23,487 nucleotides of DNA from Planctomycetota bacterium (GTDB lineage: Bacteria > Planctomycetota > Phycisphaerae > WQYP01), in contig JAJZGH010000039.1 in assembly GCA_021798635.1 (NCBI GenBank), positions 1 through 23,487 on the forward strand, given 5' to 3'. A program made the translations under genes and the position numbers. The notes under the pieces were generated by a model. That model was not told where the DNA came from. It saw only the letters and a list, made by a program, of their open reading frames with translations, and searched no databases. The first letter of the stretch is position 1; each line of letters begins with the position of its first letter. Below, in pieces: positions 14,858 to 23,332 of this stretch.

Positions 14858-15976
14858 ATGACTGATCAGAACAGTGAATTATCTCCGTTGCATCTAGCCT
14901 TGTGGCTGGATCCCCGGCAACTTCCGCAGGAGGCGGGGTTTATCTATTCACTGGCCGTGGCCGCAAAGGCTGAGGGGTGCCGGATTTCCCTCATCGCACC
15001 CGCGAATGCGGATTTAAGCTTTCTGCCGAATCTGGGCGCACCGATTTTATCCCTTCCCACCCCTTCCGGACCGCGCTGGCTGAATTCCATCCGGCGACCA
15101 TCCATGGCGATTATTAACCAGTTGAAAAAAACGCAGGTCGATGTGGTGCTGCAATTCGCCCCGCGCCAGGCACCCAATTCTCTGCAATTGCGTCTGGTGC
15201 AGGAATTTCCGGTGGTGCGATGGCTATGGGATGCTTCCGATTTGGCACTTGGTTCCGGGCTGACTATTGATACGGCGCAACTGATCGTACCGTCCCAGTA
15301 TGCCATGGATCACTGCGGCTCCGACCGCGCCAAGGTATCTCTGATTCGCCCCGGTGTTATCGTGCACGAGCCGCCGGTCTCATCACACGGTACGCCTAAT
15401 CGGCCGGCCTTCATGGTTTGCCTGGATGTCATTTCAGATTATGCGTTATTCGCGGACCTGCTTGACGCGTGCCGCCGGCTGATGGATGAAAAGGCGGATT
15501 TTTTTCTCTTTCTTTGTGATGCCGGAAAAGACGCGCATAGCGCGTGGAAACTCTCGAATGATTTAGGGTTGCTTGATCGCATCAGCTTTATTCCCTATCG
15601 CTATGATATTGATCCATTGTTGAGCCAGGCGGACATATACATCCAACTTGGTGCTGCTTCGCGATTCAACTACACCACGCTGCGGGCCATGTCACGGAGA
15701 ATTCCTGTTGTCGCCAATCCGGGAGTTCATGACGAGTTCTGCATCGACGGCCAAACATGTCGTGTATTTAACCGCGGCCAACCCGAAACGCTTTCCTCCG
15801 CCCTGGCAAACATGTTGGCCCATCCTGCGGCAGGGCGCGAAATGGCGCAGCGTGCCGCCACCCATTTACAACGACATTACAGCATGAGCGACGCCGTGCA
15901 GCGCCTGATCGCCCTGTGCCGACAGGCCGCCGGCATTCCGCTGACGTTGCCCAAAGCGCCGCCGTCTATTGTATAA
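14858..15976 (+). CDS. GT-B-fold glycosyltransferase-like protein (GT4-like)
   Basis: A 372-residue protein whose C-terminal half follows the glycosyltransferase group 1 plan: DRISFIPYRYDIDPLLSQAD, IYIQLGAASRFNYTTLRAMS, RRIPVVANPGVHDEFCIDGQ, then a helical tail with ALANMLAHPAAGREMAQRA. The N-terminal half contains VRWLWDASDLALGS and IVPSQYAMDHCG, as in GT4 acceptor domains. The paired glutamates usual for the nucleotide-sugar site (EX7E, as in xxEGFxxxxLEAM) are missing here: the block is RFNYTTLRAM. It may therefore use a different donor site or be inactive. No signal peptide. A TTG start at 14738 lies in the amt terminator and is rejected; the ATG at 14858 has only a weak ribosome site. 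Substrate unknown; no neighbouring cell-wall genes help. Confidence 0.75.
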   Translation: MTDQNSELSPLHLALWLDPRQLPQEAGFIYSLAVAAKAEGCRISLIAPANADLSFLPNLGAPILSLPTPSGPRWLNSIRRPSMAIINQLKKTQVDVVLQFAPRQAPNSLQLRLVQEFPVVRWLWDASDLALGSGLTIDTAQLIVPSQYAMDHCGSDRAKVSLIRPGVIVHEPPVSSHGTPNRPAFMVCLDVISDYALFADLLDACRRLMDEKADFFLFLCDAGKDAHSAWKLSNDLGLLDRISFIPYRYDIDPLLSQADIYIQLGAASRFNYTTLRAMSRRIPVVANPGVHDEFCIDGQTCRVFNRGQPETLSSALANMLAHPAAGREMAQRAATHLQRHYSMSDAVQRLIALCRQAAGIPLTLPKAPPSIV

Positions 15977-15977
15977 T
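15947..15977 (+). promoter_or_regulatory. Possible promoter for the helicase pair
   Basis: TTGCCC (15947-15952) and a perfect TATAAT (15972-15977) with a long 19-base spacer; the -10 overlaps the stop codon of the glycosyltransferase gene. It would give a leader of about 155 bases before the helicase ATG. Confidence 0.28.
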
Positions 15978-16140
15978 TTCCCTGCCGGGAGTACGTCCAC
16001 CGTGCATCAGAACGGCCTCAAAGGCGGCGGGGCGATTCGTCAACGGACCGATGCGTCGCTTTAATTTTAACTGACCTGACGATATGGTAATCTACCTGAC
16101 TCCTGGACTGTCCGGTAAGTCGTTGAAGACGGAGCTTCGC

Positions 16141-18096
16141 ATGTTTTGGCAACAGGCCTTTGCACCACGGGAATCGGCGAAGAAAAGCAAAGCTCTGAAA
16201 TCCGATGGCGGTATTCCGGTCGCCCTGCCTGAATCCGTGCCTTTTACCGCCACCTACGCCTCTGATCCCGACTTCATTCGTTTACGCCTGGAATTGGAAA
16301 AACTCAAACTGCTTCGCGGCTTTGATGAACTGCTGTGTCTGGAGGGACTTCGGGGGGTGGATCAACTGCCGCATCAGATTGAAACCGTGCGCAAGGTGTT
16401 GCGGTATTTTCATGGGCGCGTGCTGCTGGCGGATGAAGTGGGGCTGGGAAAAACCATCGAGGCCGCTTTGTTGCTGCGGGAATATGTGCTCCGGGGAATG
16501 ATTAAACGCATTCTTATTCTGGTACCCTCGCCGCTGACGGGACAGTGGCGGGATGAGTTGTCCGGTAAATTTGATCTGGATTTTGACCTTGCCGCTTCCG
16601 GCTGGAATCGCGATCATTGGACCCAGCGCCAGCGGGTTATCGCGTCCATTTCCCTGGCGAAAAGTCGGCGGCATTTTGATCTCTGCTCGGCTGATCCCTG
16701 GGATCTGGTGGTCGTGGATGAAGCCCATCATTGTAAAAACCGCACCACGCGAAACTGGCAACTGGTCAATGCGCTGAAACGTCGGCATATTTTCCTGCTC
16801 ACCGCCACGCCGGTGCAGAATAACCTCATTGAACTGTACAACCTGCTGACCCTATTGGAACCGGGGCATCTGAAAACCGAATCCGATTTCAAAAAGAATT
16901 TTGTCACGCGCGGTAATCCACGCGATCCGCGCAACCGCCGGGTTCTGCGGGATTTGCTTTCCCAGGTGATGGTCCGCAATACCCGCAGCCTCGTGAATAT
17001 TCAGTTGCCGCGCCGCTATGCCCAGACCTTTGCAATCGAGGCCGGCGCGGAAGAGGCACAACTCTACCGCCATCTGGATTCTTATTTGCGCTGGCGCTGC
17101 CAGCCGCTGCATGCCCAGCCTGGCCGAGAGGAAGACAATAACTCAGGCGACGCCGAGCAGGCCATTGAAGAATCATCCGTGCTGGCGAGCATTTCCGAAG
17201 GCGTCGTGCAAAGTTCCGCCGCGCACGAGCGTGCGGACAGATTCTTACCCGGGGCCGGGGCGGGCAAATGGGCGACCCTGGAAGAACTTTGGCGGTATCC
17301 TCCGGACGATCTTCCGCTGCTGAACCGGTTGCAGATTAACGCCGTTCTCATGGCCGCCGGCAGTCATCCACTGGCTTTGCGTCCGGCATTGGAGCGTCTG
17401 GGCGTGCAGGATCCGCGGGTTGCACCATTGCTGCAACTGGCACGGGATCTGACTCAATCAGCCAAGGAAACCAAGCTGCTTGAACTGCTGAAGAAAAACC
17501 AAACGGATAAAACACTGGTGTTCGCGAATTTCCGCGCGACGCTTGATTGTCTGGCCGGATTGCTGGAGCGCCACGGGATACGCTTCGTACTTTTCACCGG
17601 CAGCCAAAGCCAGTTGGAAAAGGAAATGGCCATTGATCAATTCCGGCATGACGTGCCGGTGATGCTCTGCTCTGATTCCGGGGGAGAAGGCTTTAATCTG
17701 CAGTTCTGCAATACGCTCATTAACTTTGATCTGCCGTGGAACCCCATGCGCATTGAGCAGCGTATCGGGCGGGTGCACCGCATCGGGCAGACGCGCGACG
17801 TTTTTGTTTTCAATTTATGCACGCGCGGTTCGCTGGAGGAAAAAATACTGGCTGTGCTCAACGACAAATTGCGGATGTTTGAACTGGTGGTCGGAGAAAT
17901 CGGTTCCATTCTCGGCAACACGGAAAATGGGGAGGATTTTGAGTCGCTGGTGCTGAATCTATGGATCAAATCCGCCGGTCCCGCCGAACTGGATACAGCC
18001 TTTGATGATCTTGGGGACACTTTGGTGCAGGCCCAGGGTGACTATCTCAAAACCAAGGAACTGGACGAAGCACTATTCGGGGAGGATTTTGCTTGA
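16141..18096 (+). CDS. SNF2-family (RapA/HepA-like) helicase/ATPase
   Basis: A superfamily 2 double-stranded DNA translocase. Motif I is DEVGLGKTIEAAL (Walker A near residues 98-105), motif Ia LVPSPLTGQW, motif II DEAH (193-196, in VVVDEAHHCKN), motif III LTATPVQNN. The second RecA lobe has LVFANFRATLDCL, LCSDSGGEGFNLQ, INFDLPWNPMRIEQR and motif VI QRIGRVHRIGQ with the arginine finger near 540. The N-terminal 75 residues and the last 90 are not recognised; there is no RapA N-terminal Tudor-like domain and no nuclease. Length is 651 residues from the ATG at 16141, chosen because GGAG lies six bases upstream; an ATG at 16084 has no such site. The stop overlaps the start of the next gene, so the two proteins are probably made in balanced amounts and work together. 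Confidence 0.9.
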   Translation: MFWQQAFAPRESAKKSKALKSDGGIPVALPESVPFTATYASDPDFIRLRLELEKLKLLRGFDELLCLEGLRGVDQLPHQIETVRKVLRYFHGRVLLADEVGLGKTIEAALLLREYVLRGMIKRILILVPSPLTGQWRDELSGKFDLDFDLAASGWNRDHWTQRQRVIASISLAKSRRHFDLCSADPWDLVVVDEAHHCKNRTTRNWQLVNALKRRHIFLLTATPVQNNLIELYNLLTLLEPGHLKTESDFKKNFVTRGNPRDPRNRRVLRDLLSQVMVRNTRSLVNIQLPRRYAQTFAIEAGAEEAQLYRHLDSYLRWRCQPLHAQPGREEDNNSGDAEQAIEESSVLASISEGVVQSSAAHERADRFLPGAGAGKWATLEELWRYPPDDLPLLNRLQINAVLMAAGSHPLALRPALERLGVQDPRVAPLLQLARDLTQSAKETKLLELLKKNQTDKTLVFANFRATLDCLAGLLERHGIRFVLFTGSQSQLEKEMAIDQFRHDVPVMLCSDSGGEGFNLQFCNTLINFDLPWNPMRIEQRIGRVHRIGQTRDVFVFNLCTRGSLEEKILAVLNDKLRMFELVVGEIGSILGNTENGEDFESLVLNLWIKSAGPAELDTAFDDLGDTLVQAQGDYLKTKELDEALFGEDFA

Positions 18097-19103
18097 GCCA
18101 GGCCATGGATCAGCGTCTGAAAACATTCGCCGTGTCGTTGTTGGAGCGCAACGGCGGACTTGTGGAATGGCCGGCGTATCTTAAAAGCGGTTTTGCCGTT
18201 CTGCCTTCCGGGACCGCGCAACTTCTGGAATGCCCGGAAAATACGGAAATCACCGCGGAATCCGTCAATTCCGGCCTGACGATTAATCTTGCCTCGATGT
18301 TTTTGCAGCGTACAGAGCGTCTGTTTCCCCCTGACGCTTCGGCCATCTGCCTGAAAATTGATGCCCTGTATCTGAAAAAATCCGCGATGGATGAACCGGT
18401 CGCACGGGCCTTCGCGTTTCCCAATACGCGGGTAAAAGTCATCGGTGCTTCGGCGGATCGCGTGGAGTATCAGTTCTGGCATTTTGCCGCCGCCATTGAA
18501 TCGGACGAGAAATGGGAGGACGTAATCAGCCTCGCAAGAAACAGCCGCACCGGGGCCATGTTGGACCTGCCTGATCCCTTAACGAATTATGACGCGCATC
18601 CCACGCGCCCCGATGAGACGACGCCGGATATGACGCGTGTTATGGCCCAGGCCGCCGCTGCGGCCGCCAGGCGTTCGCAGGCGTTCGTCCAGCGCCTGGA
18701 AGAGCGGATGGATCGGGACATGAAGCGGCTCAAAAGTTATTATCATGCACTGGTGGATGACGCGGCGGATCATAAAATCCGCGGGGCGGCAGACATGGAA
18801 AAGTTAGATGCCCGTACCCGTGCGGTTGAACTGGAACTTGAGCGGAAGACCGATGAATTGCGCGATCGCTATACGCTGCGGCCCGTCCTGCGTCCCGTGG
18901 CACTGGTCAGGCTTGATGCCCCGGCTCTGAGAGTGGAACTCAACGTCCAGCGCCGCAACGCGGAAAAGCGAATCGGCGTTTACTGGAACGCGGTAACCAA
19001 AGCACTTGAACCGCTGGCCTGTTCAAAGTGCGCCGCCGACAGTTTCACAGTTTATTTTGATGACCAACTCCAGACACTTTGTGCCCAATGCGCCAAGGCG
19101 TGA
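18093..19103 (+). CDS. Helicase-coupled protein with C-terminal zinc ribbon, function unknown
   Basis: A 336-residue protein of no family I recognise. Its start is a TTG overlapping the helicase stop (TTGA), with GGGGAGG seven bases before it; the first ATG (18105) is 19 bases from that site. Residues 1-180 look like an alpha/beta domain. Residues about 190-280 are highly charged and helical, probably a coiled coil (RLEERMDRDMKRLKSYYHAL, VELELERKTDELRDRY). Then comes a beta-rich stretch (VLRPVALVRLDAPALRVEL), and the end carries four cysteines, C310, C313, C330 and C333 (CSKC and CAQC), as a zinc ribbon. The tight coupling implies it is a partner or DNA/RNA-targeting subunit of the SNF2 ATPase. 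The pairing resembles neither a restriction system nor DISARM in what is visible here. Confidence 0.85.
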   Translation: MSQAMDQRLKTFAVSLLERNGGLVEWPAYLKSGFAVLPSGTAQLLECPENTEITAESVNSGLTINLASMFLQRTERLFPPDASAICLKIDALYLKKSAMDEPVARAFAFPNTRVKVIGASADRVEYQFWHFAAAIESDEKWEDVISLARNSRTGAMLDLPDPLTNYDAHPTRPDETTPDMTRVMAQAAAAAARRSQAFVQRLEERMDRDMKRLKSYYHALVDDAADHKIRGAADMEKLDARTRAVELELERKTDELRDRYTLRPVLRPVALVRLDAPALRVELNVQRRNAEKRIGVYWNAVTKALEPLACSKCAADSFTVYFDDQLQTLCAQCAKA

Positions 19104-19225
19104 CCGCACGGCCCGGGAAGCGCCGACAAAGCCGGTAAAGGTTTGCTCGAAATACGCGCGGGCCGGCCGGCGGATAAGCTGCGCCGTGCCGGAGTCACAA
19201 AACCGCGTTGGTAAGAGATGCGGCC

Positions 19226-19254
19226 TTGGCAAATGGCGCTATTAAATCTATCAT
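19226..19254 (+). promoter_or_regulatory. Probable sigma-70 promoter for dxr-rseP
   Basis: TTGGCA (19226-19231), a 17-base spacer, and TATCAT (19249-19254). The expected start near 19261 gives a leader of about 36 bases before the dxr ATG, in an otherwise gene-free 193-base gap. Confidence 0.5.
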
Positions 19255-19296
19255 CACGATATTGGCGGATTTCCGCTCGTGAAGGAATTGCTTTTG

Positions 19297-20502
19297 ATGA
19301 ACGTAAAATCTTCGACCGCGGCAGCATTGCATCGGGATCCCCGCGGCATTGCCGTGCTTGGCAGCACCGGCTCGATTGGTACCAATACTCTTAATGTCAT
19401 GGCTCATCTGGCTACGCAAGGCCAGCCCTTTGAGGTTATCGGACTTGCCGCTGCATCTAATTGGCAGAAGCTCTCGCAGCAGGCGTTGGCGTTTAAGCCA
19501 AAAGTTGTGATTTTAAGCCAACCGGCATCGACCGGAGATTTATCCGAACTTAAAGCGGCTTTGGCCCATACGGATATTCAAGTACTGACCGGCGATGCGG
19601 CGGTGTCGCAGTTAGCCCGGCGGGATGATGTGGCCGTGGTGGCGGCTTCGGTGGTAGGGGCGGCAGGGTTGGCACCTGTGCTGGCGGCAGCCGAGGCCGG
19701 CAAATGGATTGCTCTATCGAATAAAGAGGCTCTGGTGGTGGCCGGTTGTCTGGTTATGCCGCTGGCGGAGAAATACGGGGCTACAATACTACCGGTGGAT
19801 TCCGAACATTCCGCCATATTTCAATCTCTTCGTTCCGGCGAAGCGCGGGAGATTGATCGCATCATTCTTACGGCCAGCGGCGGTCCATTCCGCAGTTGGC
19901 CCGCTGAAAAGATGCAAACAGCCACGGTCGATGAGGCGTTAAATCATCCCAATTGGCGGATGGGCCCCAAGATAACCATTGATTCCGCCACAATGATGAA
20001 TAAGGCGCTGGAAATTGTTGAAGCGCACTGGCTTTTTAATCTGCCGGCGGAAAGAATTGATGTGCTGGTGCATCCACAGTCGATCATTCACAGTATGATT
20101 GAATTTGTGGATGGCAGCATCATCGCACAACTTGGAACACCCGATATGCGAACAGCCATCCAATATGCCCTTACGCACCCCCAACGCCATCAGGGGTGCA
20201 GTTCCCGGCTGGATTGGACCAAAATTAAAGAGATGACCTTTGAACAGCCGGACGGCCGATTTCCGGCATTGGAAATCGGCTATGAAGTGATTCGTCACGG
20301 TGGAACCAGCGGCGCTGTGGCCAACGCTGCCAATGAAGCGGCTAATGCTCTGTTCCGTGACGGAAAAATTCAGTTCGGTAAAATTATTGACATAACATCC
20401 GGCATATTGAAGAAACATCTTGCTAACGGTTTTGTGGCCCGGCCCCAGCTTGCCGATTTATTGGCGGCGGACGCCTGGGCACGTGCGGAGGCGGCTCTAT
20501 GA
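19297..20502 (+). CDS. dxr: 1-deoxy-D-xylulose 5-phosphate reductoisomerase
   Basis: Converts DXP to 2-C-methyl-D-erythritol 4-phosphate with NADPH, the first committed step of the MEP isoprenoid pathway. The 401-residue product has the NADPH loop GSTGSIG (22-28), SNKEALVVAG, the metal and substrate segment PVDSEHSAIFQ, LTASGGPFR, NWRMGPKITIDSATMMNKAL, EAHWLF and VHPQSIIHSMIEF, all diagnostic. AAGGA about ten bases before the ATG at 19297 makes it a better start than the GTG at 19279. The stop codon overlaps the rseP start (ATGA), so the two are translated together; this pairing of isoprenoid and membrane-protease genes is common in bacteria, often with other envelope genes. Confidence 0.97.
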   Translation: MNVKSSTAAALHRDPRGIAVLGSTGSIGTNTLNVMAHLATQGQPFEVIGLAAASNWQKLSQQALAFKPKVVILSQPASTGDLSELKAALAHTDIQVLTGDAAVSQLARRDDVAVVAASVVGAAGLAPVLAAAEAGKWIALSNKEALVVAGCLVMPLAEKYGATILPVDSEHSAIFQSLRSGEAREIDRIILTASGGPFRSWPAEKMQTATVDEALNHPNWRMGPKITIDSATMMNKALEIVEAHWLFNLPAERIDVLVHPQSIIHSMIEFVDGSIIAQLGTPDMRTAIQYALTHPQRHQGCSSRLDWTKIKEMTFEQPDGRFPALEIGYEVIRHGGTSGAVANAANEAANALFRDGKIQFGKIIDITSGILKKHLANGFVARPQLADLLAADAWARAEAAL

Positions 20503-22607
20503 CAACCCGACAGATTCAACTCACAACTCACAGATTGCGGCGAAACCTCAGGCGCGGCCGCGTGATGCTGTTTTCAATCGGCCTGCCGCTGGTCCTGGCC
20601 TATTCCCTGGCCACGGCAGCCGGAAGTGTGTGGAAATCACTTCTCGTGCTGGTGGGCTTTGGGTCCGTTATTTTCTTTCATGAACTGGGGCACTTTCTCG
20701 CGGCCAAGAGCTTTGGCGTTCGCTGTGATGTTTTTGCTGTGGGCATTGGTCCGCGGTTGTGCGGCTGGCGAAAAGGAGCGGGGTTTTCATTTGGAGAAGT
20801 CGAAATCGGGCCGGCTAAAACTGATGCCCCGACTGCCTCTGTGGACACGGCTGATCTGGTAAAAAGGCCGGTGCTGGGAGAAACGGATTATCGTCTGGCG
20901 TGGCTGCCCTTCGGCGGATATGTACGCATGCTGGGGCAGGATGACATGGATCCGGCCAAGGTCAGCGAAGACCCCGCATCCTTTGGTAAAAAACCCATCT
21001 GGCAGCGCATGGTTATTATCTCCGCCGGCGTAACAATGAATATTCTTTTTGCCATTGTTGTATTTGCCATCGTTTTTCGTCTGGGTATAGAGGTGCAGCC
21101 TGCGATTATTGGCTCTGTGGCGTACAACAGCCCGGCTCAAAAGGCCGGTTTGCATGTCGGGGATGATGTTGTTTCCATTAACCATCGCAAACCGCGTGGC
21201 TTTCTGGAGTTCCCTGATTTACAAATGGCGGCGGCGCTGGGCGGGCGCGGGCAGGTCATTAACCTGCAATATTATCCCAACGGCAGCAAGCAGTTGCGTG
21301 ATGTTGAGCTTCGGGCCGTCATCCCTCCGGGCGGCGGCTTACTTGGGATCGGCGTGGCTTCCGCGCCGTCGCTAAATATCCCGCCCATGTCCAAGTCGAA
21401 TTATCAAAAGCTTGTCAAGCTTGATCCCAATCAGGCGGCATTCAGGCCGGGCTGCCGGATCGTGACTTGCGACGGCGTTGCGGTGCGCGATTGGGGCCAG
21501 CTTTATGCGGTGATGCAGGCTTCTAATGGCCGCGTCATGCACTTTACGTTGCGGTCCAGGCACGGGAAAATATATCACAGTACAGGCAGTGCAACGCTGT
21601 TTCCCCGCAGTTGGGTTACTTCCATGCCGCCGATTCTGGGGATGTATCCCCGTATTATTTTGGACGCCGTGGAGGCGGGAAGCGCCGGAGCCAAGGCCGG
21701 CCTGCGCGCCGGCGATGTCATTTTACGAATCGGATCGCTGACCAATCCGGATATTGCTTCGTTCCGGAAGAGCATTGAAGAAAACGCGGGACAAAAAATA
21801 GCCGTGGAAGTGTTGCGCGGCAAAAAACAGATCACGGTCAATTGCACACCGCAAAGCCAGTCCGGCAAAGGATTTCTGGGCGTGGCCATGGGACTGGATT
21901 TTGCTTCGCCCGTCATCGGCAGTGTGTCGCATCGGATGGCGGCTCTGGGGGTAAGCCCCGGATCGACGTTATCCGCGATCGGGCCGCAGGGAATGGCCTT
22001 GACGAAATTGCAAAGGGTTAAAAATTGGTATGACCTGTTTGCTCTGGCCAAAAAATTCAATGGACAGACGATCCAGATAACTTTTGCCGGAAAAACCACC
22101 CCGGTGACCTTGCCTTTGGGCGGCAGACTGATGAACTTTCTGCGGCAATATCATTACCGCGTCGGCTTAGCCCTGCTGCCGGCCCTGCGCGTGCAGAAAA
22201 GCCACAGCTTGTATGGTGCTGTGGCCATGGGAGTAAATCACACCTGGAACTGGATTTTGCGCACGTATTCCACATTGCGCGGATTGGGTTCCGGTACGGT
22301 TCCGGCGCATGAACTGCATGGTGTGGTGGGCATTGTGCCGATCTTGTATGAATCTGAAAGCATGGGCAATACGACGCTGCTTTATTTTCTGGGATTAATT
22401 TCCGTCAATTTGGCGGTTATCAATTTCCTGCCTCTGCCGGTCCTGGATGGAGGTTTGTTTGTGATGCTGCTAATTGAAAAAATCCGGGGACGGCCTCTGT
22501 CGGTGAAGGTTCAAACGGCGATTCAACTTGTGGGCATCACACTCATTGCGGGTATATTTTTATATGTGACCATCTTTAATGACCTGCCGAGCTTCTTTGG
22601 GCATTGA
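20499..22607 (+). CDS. rseP: RIP metalloprotease RseP (site-2 protease), enlarged form
   Basis: An intramembrane zinc protease that cuts membrane-bound anti-sigma factors after a first cleavage, and trims signal peptides. Zinc ligands are in HELGH (61-65), with the third in the LPVLDGG segment (D650). Membrane helices lie near residues 24-42, 46-65, 178-197 and at the C-terminus. Two or more PDZ domains sit between (AYNSPAQKAGLHVGDDVVSI and VEAGSAGAKAGLRAGDVILR are clear). The 702 residues compare with about 450 in E. coli: the loop before LPFGGYVRMLGQDDMDP has about 45 extra residues, and the central periplasmic part is longer. GGAGG lies seven bases before the ATG that overlaps the dxr stop. 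A weak hairpin with six T (up to about 22621) follows. Confidence 0.95.
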   Translation: MTTRQIQLTTHRLRRNLRRGRVMLFSIGLPLVLAYSLATAAGSVWKSLLVLVGFGSVIFFHELGHFLAAKSFGVRCDVFAVGIGPRLCGWRKGAGFSFGEVEIGPAKTDAPTASVDTADLVKRPVLGETDYRLAWLPFGGYVRMLGQDDMDPAKVSEDPASFGKKPIWQRMVIISAGVTMNILFAIVVFAIVFRLGIEVQPAIIGSVAYNSPAQKAGLHVGDDVVSINHRKPRGFLEFPDLQMAAALGGRGQVINLQYYPNGSKQLRDVELRAVIPPGGGLLGIGVASAPSLNIPPMSKSNYQKLVKLDPNQAAFRPGCRIVTCDGVAVRDWGQLYAVMQASNGRVMHFTLRSRHGKIYHSTGSATLFPRSWVTSMPPILGMYPRIILDAVEAGSAGAKAGLRAGDVILRIGSLTNPDIASFRKSIEENAGQKIAVEVLRGKKQITVNCTPQSQSGKGFLGVAMGLDFASPVIGSVSHRMAALGVSPGSTLSAIGPQGMALTKLQRVKNWYDLFALAKKFNGQTIQITFAGKTTPVTLPLGGRLMNFLRQYHYRVGLALLPALRVQKSHSLYGAVAMGVNHTWNWILRTYSTLRGLGSGTVPAHELHGVVGIVPILYESESMGNTTLLYFLGLISVNLAVINFLPLPVLDGGLFVMLLIEKIRGRPLSVKVQTAIQLVGITLIAGIFLYVTIFNDLPSFFGH

Positions 22608-22733
22608 TGTTGCCTTTTTTCGGCACGCGGCTCCAGAGTTTCCGCACTGGGAAATTGCAACAGGCAATGGGCATGAAAATTCGGAGCCTGATAGGCAGTT
22701 TCCCGTGAACACAAAGGCGATTATGCTATCGGC

Positions 22734-23309
22734 ATGAAGCAACGAAACGTTATAACCCTGGCTCTTTTAGTCGCAACGCTGGCTTTGGCCGGATGCAAAT
22801 CATTTGGGCCTATGCGCATCAAACCCGTTGGCTCCAGCAGTGGTGCGGCCCTACGTCCGGACTTTACCAGCGGATATTTCCGCTTCAGCCGTAATCAGGC
22901 CTACCATTTTATTCTTTTTGCCACGACCCGAACTCCGCATGGCGGCACAGTGCGGCAGGTTATGATTCTGCGGGTGTTCTGGACACCGGTGCCGGGCGTA
23001 ACTCCCATTGTCCGCACAGCGATTAATGCCACGATACGCTATGTGATTTTTACACCACATGGATGCGGCATGTATCAGGGTGCCGGCTTTGTCCGCCTGC
23101 ATAACAGTCCGCACGCCCGGGAAATGCACGCCTCCCTGGTACAAGGCGATTTACGCCTGACCGGTGCCAGTGGAAATTTTGTCGACGCCATAGGGCCATC
23201 CCGCATAACCGGCGATTTTTCCGCCCTTCGCTCAGCGGAAAGAACCCTGACTCTGACTCTGCGCACCAAGCGCCGGTTCTTCACCGCCACACTTTCCAAT
23301 GGCCGCTGA
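22734..23309 (+). CDS. Putative lipoprotein, function unknown
   Basis: A 191-residue protein with a type II signal peptide: MKQRNVITLALLVATLALAG followed by the lipid-modified Cys21, so it should be anchored in a membrane and face the periplasm or outside. The mature part looks beta-rich (FRFSRNQAYHFILFATTR, VMILRVFWTPVPG, IRYVIFTPHGCGMYQGAGFV) and resembles no family I know. A TATGCT at 22722-22727 lies only about seven bases before the ATG, and there is no close ribosome site, so the message may be nearly leaderless. It lies between rseP and ald, 126 bases after rseP; no functional link is evident. Confidence 0.8.
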   Translation: MKQRNVITLALLVATLALAGCKSFGPMRIKPVGSSSGAALRPDFTSGYFRFSRNQAYHFILFATTRTPHGGTVRQVMILRVFWTPVPGVTPIVRTAINATIRYVIFTPHGCGMYQGAGFVRLHNSPHAREMHASLVQGDLRLTGASGNFVDAIGPSRITGDFSALRSAERTLTLTLRTKRRFFTATLSNGR

Positions 23310-23332
23310 CGTACCGTTGCAGGAGAATTCAG

